NCBI GenBank assembly: GCA_025061245.1
Contig: JANZKD010000126.1
Location: 1-5,770, forward strand
Direction: 5' to 3'
Length of the DNA stretch: 5,770 bases
DNA from: Candidatus Culexmicrobium profundum
Lineage (GTDB): Archaea > Thermoproteota > Methanomethylicia > Culexarchaeales > Culexmicrobiaceae
In this document: positions 1 to 4,894 of the stretch, piece by piece
Numbering within the stretch: the stretch's first letter is position 1
Layout of the letters: each line of letters opens with the position of its first letter
The notes under the pieces: model-generated
Told to the model about the DNA's origin: nothing
The model's input: the letters and a program-made list of their open reading frames with translations, nothing else
Database searches by the model: none
Program-made: the position numbers and the translations under genes

Positions 1-2
1 AA

Positions 3-2021
3 ATGAGACAAATGACAGTTAAAGCTGCTAACGTATCCCTTTACCATGAATGGAATGGTAAACCATATGTAATTAACCTTGTAGATACGCCTGGACACGT
101 AGATTTCACAGGTCACGTTACACGTTCGCTTAGAGTCATGGATGGTGCTATTGTAGTTGTGGATGCTGTTGAGGGTGTTATGACACAGACGGAAACTGTG
201 GTGCGGCAAGGTCTTGAGGAAAGAGTTCGTCCTCTCTTGTATATTAATAAGATTGATAGGTTGATTCGTGAGCTTAGATTGTCTCCATCTGAAATTCAAG
301 AGAAATTGATGGAGATTATTCGTGATTTTAATGCATTAATAGATTTGTATGCTGAGCCTGAATTTAAGGATAAATGGAAGGTTAATCCAGCAAAGGGTCA
401 AGTTGCATTTGGTTCAGCTCTACATAAATGGGGTGTCACTATACCTATTGCGCAGAAGAGTGGGTTAAAGTTTAGTGACATTATTGATGCATATAATAGT
501 GGTCCAGAGGCTGTTGAGGAGCTGGCAAAGGAGTTTCCATTATATGCAGCTATACTTGACATGGTTGTGGAGCATATTCCTAATCCCCGTGAAGCTCAGA
601 GATATAGGATACCTAAACTTTGGTCAGGTGACTTGAATAGTGAGATTGGTAAGGCGATGTTAAATTGTGATCCTAATGGTCCACTAGTTGTCTGTATAAG
701 TAAAATTGTTGTTGATCCACATGCAGGTCTAGTTGCAACTGGAAGAGTTTTCAGTGGAACTGTCCATAATGGTGATGAAGTATACTTAATTATGGCTAGG
801 AGTAGTGGTAGAGTTCAGCAAGTAGGTTTGTATATGGGTCCATATCGTGAAGTGGCTAATGAGGTTAGTGCAGGTAATATTGTTGCTCTCTTAGGTTTGG
901 ATAGAGCTAGAGCTGGAGAAACCATTGTAGATTTAAAATATAAGGATGTTATGCCGCCCTTTGAGCGATTAAAGTATATTAGTGAACCCGTTGTAACTAT
1001 TGCCATTGAGCCTAAGCGAAGTAGTGATTTGCCGAGGCTAGTAGAAACGTTACGGAAAATGGCTATTGAGGATCCAACGTTGCAAGTTAAAATTAATGAG
1101 GAGACTGGAGAATATTTGATTAGCGGTATGGGTACTTTGCATCTTGAAATTGCCTTATGGGATTTACAGCAGAGAACTGGTGGCATACCTATAGAGACGT
1201 CGCCGCCAATTGTTGTTTATAGAGAGAGTATTAAACGTACAGCTGGCCCTGTGGAAGGAAAATCTCCTAATAAACATAATCGAGTATATATTTCAATTGA
1301 GCCTCTAGATGAAACTACTCTAAAGTTGTTGGCTGATGGAAAGGTTTATGAGGACCAAGACTGGAGAACACGTGCCAAAATACTTCGTGGAGAAGCTAAT
1401 TGGGATTCCAATGAAGCGAGGGGGATATGGGCTATAGATGAGCATCTTAACATTTTAGTTGATGTCACAAAGGGTGTACAGTATCTAAGGGATATAAAGG
1501 ATACAATTATTTCTGGTTTTAGATGGGCAATGGAAGCAGGTCCACTATGTCAAGAACCCATTAGAGGTGTGAAGGTTAAGCTTGTAGATGCAATGGTTCA
1601 TGAAGACCCTGCGCATAGAGGACCCGCCCAAATTATGCCTGCCACTAAGGATGCAATTTTCGCAGCTTTCCTAATGGCTGAACCAATACTTTTAGAGCCC
1701 TTGTTAAAAATAGAGGCAAAGGTTCCACAAGAATTCTTAAGCGGCTTGCTGAGAGTTTTAACTTCTAAGCGTGGAAGAATACATCAAATGGAGCAGCATG
1801 GAATGCTAATGCTAGTTAAGGGTGAAATTCCTGTATCGGAAACCTTTGATTTAGCAGATCAAATTAGAAGCGCTACTCAAGGAAGATGTTTCTGGAGTAC
1901 AGAGTTTTCGAGATGGGCTCCAGTTCCATCTCAATTGGCAATGGAGAAAATTAAGCAGATAAGAAAGAGAAAGGGTTTACCTCCAGAAATACCTCGCCCT
2001 GAGGACTTCTTACCCAAATAG
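3..2021 (+). CDS. fusA: Translation elongation factor 2 (aEF-2), 5'-partial
   Basis: GTPase that drives ribosomal translocation in the cytoplasm. The visible 672 residues start inside the G domain. The ATG at base 3 is an internal codon, because the P-loop (G1, AHVDHGKT-type) that should lie about 60 residues earlier is absent and homology begins at once. Seen: switch I Thr5 in RQMT, G3 DTPGH (28-32), G4 NKID (82-85), a GSA motif in the G5 region, then domains II-V. Domain IV carries EDPAHRGPAQ with His538 (codon at 1614-1616), the expected diphthamide site. The C-terminal FWSTEFSRWAPVP stretch is typical of archaeal EF-2. Known archaeal EF-2 is about 730-740 residues, so roughly 60-65 are missing at the window edge. 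The frame is otherwise intact and ends at a TAG. It is convergent with the minus-strand Glu/Trp gene, 31 bases away. Crenarchaeal-type sequence is inferred from remembered homologues. Confidence 0.97.
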   Translation: MRQMTVKAANVSLYHEWNGKPYVINLVDTPGHVDFTGHVTRSLRVMDGAIVVVDAVEGVMTQTETVVRQGLEERVRPLLYINKIDRLIRELRLSPSEIQEKLMEIIRDFNALIDLYAEPEFKDKWKVNPAKGQVAFGSALHKWGVTIPIAQKSGLKFSDIIDAYNSGPEAVEELAKEFPLYAAILDMVVEHIPNPREAQRYRIPKLWSGDLNSEIGKAMLNCDPNGPLVVCISKIVVDPHAGLVATGRVFSGTVHNGDEVYLIMARSSGRVQQVGLYMGPYREVANEVSAGNIVALLGLDRARAGETIVDLKYKDVMPPFERLKYISEPVVTIAIEPKRSSDLPRLVETLRKMAIEDPTLQVKINEETGEYLISGMGTLHLEIALWDLQQRTGGIPIETSPPIVVYRESIKRTAGPVEGKSPNKHNRVYISIEPLDETTLKLLADGKVYEDQDWRTRAKILRGEANWDSNEARGIWAIDEHLNILVDVTKGVQYLRDIKDTIISGFRWAMEAGPLCQEPIRGVKVKLVDAMVHEDPAHRGPAQIMPATKDAIFAAFLMAEPILLEPLLKIEAKVPQEFLSGLLRVLTSKRGRIHQMEQHGMLMLVKGEIPVSETFDLADQIRSATQGRCFWSTEFSRWAPVPSQLAMEKIKQIRKRKGLPPEIPRPEDFLPK

Positions 2022-2052
2022 TGTAGGTAGCATTGATAATCTTCTTGTAATA

Positions 2053-2208
2053 CTACCATTCTTCCTCTTCTTCCTCTTCCTCCTCCCACTCCTCTTCCCA
2101 TTCTTCCTCCCATTCTTCCTCAGGCCACTCTTCTTCCCATTCCTCTTCTTCCTCTTCTTCTTCGAGTTCCTCCCACCACTCTTCTTCCTCTTCACTTCTT
2201 ATTATCAC
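2053..2208 (-). CDS. 51-residue Glu/Trp miniprotein, unknown function
   Basis: I do not recognise a family. The reading frame starts at GTG (2208-2206), preceded by a strong Shine-Dalgarno AGGAGG (2222-2217) at 8-nt spacing, and ends at TAG (2055-2053). My translation has 36 Glu and 8 Trp in 51 residues; the rest is the start residue, two Ile, one Arg, one Ser, one Leu and one Pro. Predicted net charge is near -35. Trp lies at 11, 12, 24, 28, 33, 37, 41 and 51. The core (24-41) is WEEEWPEEEWEEEWEEEW, which would put a Trp ridge on one face of a helix. Glu codons are mixed (22 GAA, 14 GAG), unlike a freshly slipped trinucleotide repeat. There is no signal peptide or membrane segment. It lies 119 bases downstream of a same-strand regulator and converges with EF-2. 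A nucleic-acid mimic, metal or polycation binder are only guesses. A basic Lys/Arg/Gly frame overlaps but lacks a comparable ribosome binding site. The purine-rich strand makes all frames open, so openness alone proves nothing. Confidence 0.6.
   Translation of the reverse strand: MIIRSEEEEEWWEELEEEEEEEEWEEEWPEEEWEEEWEEEWEEEEEEEEEW
2055..2193. repeat. Polypurine/polypyrimidine tract with degenerate 12-bp units
   Basis: The minus strand is almost entirely purine here (GAA, GAG and TGG triplets), broken by isolated T and a few C. The plus strand is correspondingly CTT/CCT rich. Within about 2085-2137 the tract holds loose 12-bp units of the form TGG-GAR-GAR-GAR with different synonymous third bases. 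The tract coincides with the Glu/Trp reading frame and its GC content is visibly higher than the AT-rich flanks. On the plus strand it begins about 30 bases after the EF-2 stop, so a pyrimidine-rich EF-2 3' end could fall here. Confidence 0.75.
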
Positions 2209-2216
2209 GTTGGTAG

Positions 2217-2222
2217 CCTCCT
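2217..2222 (-). promoter_or_regulatory. Shine-Dalgarno of the Glu/Trp gene
   Basis: AGGAGG on the minus strand is a perfect match to the anti-Shine-Dalgarno core. The 8-nt spacer CTACCAAC leads to the GTG at 2208. It is the strongest ribosome binding site in the window and the main reason for choosing this frame and start over the alternative basic frame. Confidence 0.7.
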
Positions 2223-2233
2223 AAATTTGAGAG

Positions 2234-2248
2234 AAGCATCTCCTGCTT
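2234..2248. repeat. Inverted repeat upstream of the Glu/Trp gene
   Basis: AAGCA-TCTCC-TGCTT is a perfect 5-bp inverted repeat with a 5-base centre. It is flanked on both sides by AAATTT (2223-2228 and 2249-2254), so a longer imperfect dyad is possible. It lies between the possible TATA element and the ribosome binding site of the Glu/Trp gene. That position would suit an operator or a small 5'-UTR hairpin; there is no direct evidence for either. Confidence 0.4.
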
Positions 2249-2271
2249 AAATTTTTTATTATAACTTATAG
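2247..2271 (-). promoter_or_regulatory. Possible promoter of the Glu/Trp gene
   Basis: The minus strand holds two A/T elements that could act as a TATA box: CTATAAG (2271-2265) and AAAAAATTTAAG (to 2247). The first would place transcription start near 2242, the second near 2224, both ahead of the Shine-Dalgarno. Archaeal TATA boxes are degenerate and the region is AT-rich, so this is tentative. Confidence 0.3.
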
Positions 2272-2291
2272 TAGCTCAGTCTCTGTGATAT

Positions 2292-2298
2292 AAAAAAA
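2292..2298 (-). terminator. Oligo-T terminator candidate after the regulator
   Basis: A run of seven T on the minus strand begins about 30 bases after the regulator's TGA stop. Archaeal RNA polymerase often terminates at such T-runs without a strong hairpin. If used, it separates the regulator transcript from the Glu/Trp gene. Confidence 0.4.
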
Positions 2299-2327
2299 GT
2301 CAAATATTGAGATTTAAATTTATGATT

Positions 2328-3470
2328 TCACTGTTTTATTGTATCTAAAGCTTTAATATAGTTCTCATGAGGATATTGCCACTTACCTTTTACATACAGT
2401 TTAGCTGGTAATAGTTGTTCCCAATCTTTTTCAGGATCGATTAGACACCAACTATATTTTGAAACGACTTGCTGAGCATGCAGTTGTGTCAGTGCTCTAA
2501 TAAATCCTGGCAATTGGTCTATTAAGATGTATGTTTTCATTAGTAGTAATAATTCCTTTTCATAGATCATTACTTGTTGTACAAATGGTTTTTCTTCAAG
2601 TGATTTAATGAATGCCTCAAGTTTCTGTGGTGTATCAAATTTTATTTTTACGATTGATAGATGTGCAAATTGTTTTGGATATGGATAGATGCTTGGTTTG
2701 TATCCTCTTATTATGCCATAGTTCACCAAATGTTTATAATAGTGGTATCTTATTGTTGGTGGAGTTACGCCTAGCATTAATGCTAAATCTTTAAAGGTTA
2801 CTTCTGTATCCTCCTCAATTTTTCTTAATATGAAGAAGTCGGCTTCATCAAGTGGTGCATATGACTCTTTTTCTAATGCTCCTTCAATACTAACTTCCTT
2901 TGGGGAACTTGAAACATAAGTTAATACTTCTTCAATCCATTCATTCCATTCGAAATTCCATTGCTTATTCTTGGTGTCAAACCATTGGAAATTAGGGTTT
3001 GAATGTTCTTTTCTAGGTTTCCAGTATACTTGTAATTTGTCTATTATTTTTCTTTGCTTCAATTCCTTTATGAAGTTTTCAAATAATCGTTTCTTCTCTG
3101 TTGGAATGGCATAGTAGCAATAATAGTATGTTTGATCTGAAAGATAGCATCTTGAAATTTCCCTCCAATAATCAATGGTTTTTAATGCTTTTTCCGCCTG
3201 GTCGATTGCATTATAGAATGGTTTTGCCATTATTACTACTGGTGTTAATCCTAGTTTTTCTAGGTTTATGTCTACATTTAGTTTTAGGATTCCTCTCCTG
3301 GCAAGTTTGTCATAGTAGTAATGAACTAGTGCTGGAGGCATCTCCGTTTCTCTGGCCACTAATGAGAGGTTTCTTGATTTAACTCTGTTTAAACTTCTAA
3401 TTATCTTGATACAATTATTGTCTATGGCTTTCACGTATTTTCTGAAGTGTGGACACATTTTCCAGCTCAT
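2328..3470 (-). CDS. Duplicated Lrp/AsnC-like winged-helix transcription regulator
   Basis: Predicted DNA-binding regulator of 380 residues with two similar halves. Unit 1 has a winged helix at about 16-63, with the recognition-helix stretch PPALVHYYYDKLARRGIL, then an alpha/beta segment to about 150. Unit 2 starts LDEADFFILRKIEED at 207, the classic Lrp/AsnC opening (LDxxDxxIL). It has helix-turn-helix LALMLGVTPPTIRYHYYKHL and the wing YGIIRGYKP (251-259), then a second alpha/beta segment that could be an RAM-like sensor. The linker (about 150-206) is rich in aromatics, including WNFEWNEW (171-178). Ordinary Lrp proteins are about 150 residues with one unit, so this looks like an internal duplication or fusion. 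The start ATG has AGGTG (3481-3477) 6 bases upstream, which supports it; the second ATG four codons in is less likely. Regulon and ligand are unknown. The closest same-strand downstream gene encodes the Glu/Trp protein. Confidence 0.8.
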   Translation of the reverse strand: MSWKMCPHFRKYVKAIDNNCIKIIRSLNRVKSRNLSLVARETEMPPALVHYYYDKLARRGILKLNVDINLEKLGLTPVVIMAKPFYNAIDQAEKALKTIDYWREISRCYLSDQTYYYCYYAIPTEKKRLFENFIKELKQRKIIDKLQVYWKPRKEHSNPNFQWFDTKNKQWNFEWNEWIEEVLTYVSSSPKEVSIEGALEKESYAPLDEADFFILRKIEEDTEVTFKDLALMLGVTPPTIRYHYYKHLVNYGIIRGYKPSIYPYPKQFAHLSIVKIKFDTPQKLEAFIKSLEEKPFVQQVMIYEKELLLLMKTYILIDQLPGFIRALTQLHAQQVVSKYSWCLIDPEKDWEQLLPAKLYVKGKWQYPHENYIKALDTIKQ

Positions 3471-3520
3471 TTTTTACACCTAATTATTTACTACCCCATA
3501 TTTCTCTCAAGACATCTTAC

Positions 3521-3533
3521 TTTTATTTTTATG
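3521..3533 (-). promoter_or_regulatory. Possible TATA element of the regulator
   Basis: CATAAAAATAAAA on the minus strand lies about 50-60 bases before the regulator's ATG. It would give a transcription start near 3500 and a leader of about 30 bases containing the AGGTG ribosome binding site. The surroundings are very AT-rich, so other placements are possible. Confidence 0.3.
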
Positions 3534-3565
3534 TGAACTTTTTTCAAATATTCATTGAGTGCTAC

Positions 3566-3577
3566 TTTTTAAAAAAA
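3566..3577 (-). terminator. T-run terminator candidate for Pelota/sRNA transcripts
   Basis: On the minus strand, seven T are followed by five A (TTTTTTTAAAAA), about 80 bases after the end of the C/D box sRNA. It is the first strong T-run downstream of Pelota and the sRNA, and it precedes the regulator's promoter. The assignment rests on position and the T-run only. Confidence 0.35.
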
Positions 3578-3656
3578 GAAAATAGTTGAATTATTTTTAA
3601 ATAATTATATATTTTTTCGAAGTAAATACTCTTCTTCATTAATTTTTAATAATTAT

Positions 3657-3714
3657 TGGCTCAGTGCTCAGCTGGCTCATCAATTTTCAGCCCTTACACG
3701 CGACATCATCGCCA
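3657..3714 (-). ncRNA. C/D box sRNA, 2'-O-methylation guide
   Basis: A 58-nt RNA with every element of an archaeal C/D box guide, in order on the minus strand. These are: stem strand TGGC (3714-3711); box C ATGATGT (3709-3703; consensus RUGAUGA, last base differs but the kink-turn bases UGAUG are kept); a 12-nt guide CGCGTGTAAGGG (3702-3691); box D' CTGA (3690-3687); spacer AAAT (3686-3683); box C' TGATGA (3682-3677); a 12-nt guide GCCAGCTGAGCA (3676-3665); box D CTGA (3664-3661); and stem strand GCCA (3660-3657), which pairs with TGGC. Two 12-nt guide intervals and a 4-nt D'-C' spacer match the tight archaeal geometry. It would assemble with L7Ae, Nop5 and fibrillarin. It begins about 12 bases after the Pelota stop and may be cotranscribed or use its own promoter. 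A chance match is unlikely but I cannot run a covariance model. Confidence 0.8.
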
Positions 3715-3726
3715 TATAATAAATGG

Positions 3727-4809
3727 TTATGATAAGTTTTTAAGCTTATATCTTAGGATTGCCGCCATTCCTCCCAGTGATTTTAATTGTTTTCCTGGCT
3801 CATGTATTGAGCTGAATATTTTTATTTTTCCTCTTTTAGCTTCAACTTCTCTCATTATTTTTTCAATTTTAAGTCTTATTTCACCATAGGAGTGTAAAAT
3901 TTCATCGATTACGTATAATTTTTCAATTGCTCCCATCTTAGCCATTTTCTCAATTTCATCTATTCCGAAGGCAACTTTTCCTTCATTTTTTATGAGTAGT
4001 TCGAGTAGTTCGGAAATTAATTTTGCTTCCTCAATTATTCCATATTCACTTAGAGCTTTCATGATTGCTTCTCTTCTTAGAGTTTCATAAATTCCTCTAA
4101 CTCCGCCATTGGAGGTGTTTTCTTCGTATATTCTTGGCTTCAATTTTTCACTTGCAAAAATTTTCTTAATTCTTTCAGCTATTTTTTCTCTCATATAGCT
4201 TGGTCCTGATATTACTAGTGTTTCGATTGATGTTTGCTTAACTAATTCTTTTATTTTATTAGCTATTTCAGATAGTTTTTTCATCATTTTTTGCTCTCTT
4301 CTTTGTGCTTCTCTTTTCCCCGGTAGTCTTAGTGCCATTTCAAATAATATTTCAACGCCATAGTCTCTCAAAATTGCAACTGCAACTTCTTCATCATCTA
4401 TTGATAGGATCATGGTTTTCATTTTAGTTTTTTTGCATGCTTCATTGATTCTTTTAATTGTTTGCTTTGACCAGTTCTCTTTTATAATGACTATTTCTTT
4501 TCCAATGTCTAAATTTATTGTGTGATGGCTTCCTCTAAATCCTCTTTCCTCGTATTTTTCGGGTTCCTCAATTATGATTCCATTGATCCTTAATCTCTCT
4601 GTGAATGGTTGGAATTCTAGTTTTTTAACCCTTATACCTAGTATCATGGGTTTTCTTGCGCTTCTCTCTCCAACCTTTATTTCTCTTGATGTTTTGGCAT
4701 ATACTATGTCGCCTTCATCGATTATATTGTATAGTAGCCATAGATCATCTTGATTTTCAACTCTTAGTTTCATTACACCTCTCTTTTCATCCCATGCTAG
4801 TATTTTCAT
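3727..4809 (-). CDS. pelA: Pelota (archaeal Dom34), ribosome rescue factor
   Basis: An eRF1-like protein that, with aEF-1A or ABCE1, recognises and dissociates stalled ribosomes in the cytoplasm. From the ATG at 4809 it is 360 residues, normal for archaeal Pelota. The N domain (about 1-130, Sm-like) begins MKILAWDEKRG and contains DDLWLLYNII (21-30), FTERLRINGII (69-79) and HHTINLDIG (95-103). The central domain (about 131-230) has PGKR (163-166) and no GGQ, as expected for Pelota, which does not hydrolyse peptidyl-tRNA. The C domain has NTSNGGVRGIYE (231-242), GKVAFGIDEIEKMAKMGAI (277-295) and the signature EPGKQLKSLGGMAAILRY (337-354). An in-frame GTG at 4818 would add three residues. I prefer the ATG because Pelota proteins typically begin M(K/R)IL and GTGAT lies 4 bases before it. 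It is followed at once by the C/D box sRNA and is divergent from the glycosylase-like gene. Confidence 0.96.
   Translation of the reverse strand: MKILAWDEKRGVMKLRVENQDDLWLLYNIIDEGDIVYAKTSREIKVGERSARKPMILGIRVKKLEFQPFTERLRINGIIIEEPEKYEERGFRGSHHTINLDIGKEIVIIKENWSKQTIKRINEACKKTKMKTMILSIDDEEVAVAILRDYGVEILFEMALRLPGKREAQRREQKMMKKLSEIANKIKELVKQTSIETLVISGPSYMREKIAERIKKIFASEKLKPRIYEENTSNGGVRGIYETLRREAIMKALSEYGIIEEAKLISELLELLIKNEGKVAFGIDEIEKMAKMGAIEKLYVIDEILHSYGEIRLKIEKIMREVEAKRGKIKIFSSIHEPGKQLKSLGGMAAILRYKLKNLS
3736..3744 (-). promoter_or_regulatory. Possible TATA element of the C/D box sRNA
   Basis: CTTAAAAAC on the minus strand sits inside the last codons of Pelota, centred about 26 bases before the predicted sRNA 5' end. 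That is the usual archaeal TATA-to-start distance. The alternative is processing from the Pelota 3' UTR. Confidence 0.3.
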
Positions 4810-4813
4810 TTTT

Positions 4814-4818
4814 ATCAC
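4814..4818 (-). promoter_or_regulatory. Ribosome binding site deciding the Pelota start
   Basis: GTGAT on the minus strand matches part of the archaeal anti-Shine-Dalgarno complement AGGAGGTGAT and lies 4 bases before the ATG at 4809. It overlaps the alternative GTG start codon, which favours reading it as a ribosome binding site and not as codons. Confidence 0.5.
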
Positions 4819-4845
4819 ATTGCTATCGTTCTTTATGTGTCTAGC

Positions 4846-4853
4846 ATATAAAC
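4846..4853. promoter_or_regulatory. Shared TATA element of divergent promoters
   Basis: The plus strand reads ATATAAAC and the minus strand GTTTATAT. As a plus-strand TATA box it predicts a start near 4874, about 20 bases before the TTG of the glycosylase-like gene. As a minus-strand box (TTTATA, a common crenarchaeal form) it predicts a start near 4823, about 14 bases before Pelota. Both starts retain the observed ribosome binding sites. Which direction dominates cannot be told from sequence. Confidence 0.5.
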
Positions 4854-4883
4854 CTAATATTACACTTATCTATATTGTTTCTT

Positions 4884-4889
4884 GGGTGA
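4884..4889 (+). promoter_or_regulatory. Ribosome binding site of the glycosylase-like gene
   Basis: GGGTGA matches the GGTGA part of the Shine-Dalgarno complement and lies 5 bases before the TTG at 4895. No in-frame ATG occurs until about 5042, well inside conserved-looking sequence, so this site decides the TTG start. Confidence 0.5.
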
Positions 4890-4894
4890 ATTTA

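Noticed and set aside
815..1186. 123-codon minus-strand frame inside EF-2
   Set aside because: Antisense to strongly conserved EF-2 sequence, with no recognisable protein features.
2026..2057. GGTAG/CTACC hairpin after EF-2 as a terminator
   Set aside because: Five-base stem with a 22-base loop and no T-run after it; too weak to call.
1931..2113. Gly/Arg-rich minus-strand frame
   Set aside because: Third frame of the purine tract, antisense to the EF-2 C-terminus, with a start inside the repeat and no ribosome binding site.
2010..2195. Basic Lys/Arg/Gly-rich frame on the minus strand
   Set aside because: It is an alternative frame of the purine tract, with only a weak GTGAT ahead of its GTG, and it runs into the EF-2 coding end. 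The acidic frame has a perfect Shine-Dalgarno.
2192..2239. 15-codon ATG frame overlapping the start of the Glu/Trp gene, possible leader peptide
   Set aside because: GGAG abuts the ATG with no spacer, and the peptide has no regulatory codon run. It stays a weak alternative.
2612..3382. Plus-strand frames opposite the regulator
   Set aside because: Shadows of the regulator coding sequence, with hydrophobic low-complexity products and no ribosome binding sites.
3657..3714. tRNA gene or tRNA remnant on the plus strand, because GCTCAGCTGGC is followed by CTTACAC
   Set aside because: No acceptor stem, no closing D-stem strand and no T arm. The tRNA-like words are explained as reverse complements of C/D sRNA guides.
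3656..3889. 77-codon plus-strand frame across the sRNA and the Pelota end
   Set aside because: Antisense to the sRNA and the conserved Pelota C-terminus, with no homology seen.
4656..4844. 62-codon plus-strand frame opposite the Pelota N-terminus
   Set aside because: Antisense shadow of conserved Pelota codons, with no ribosome binding site.
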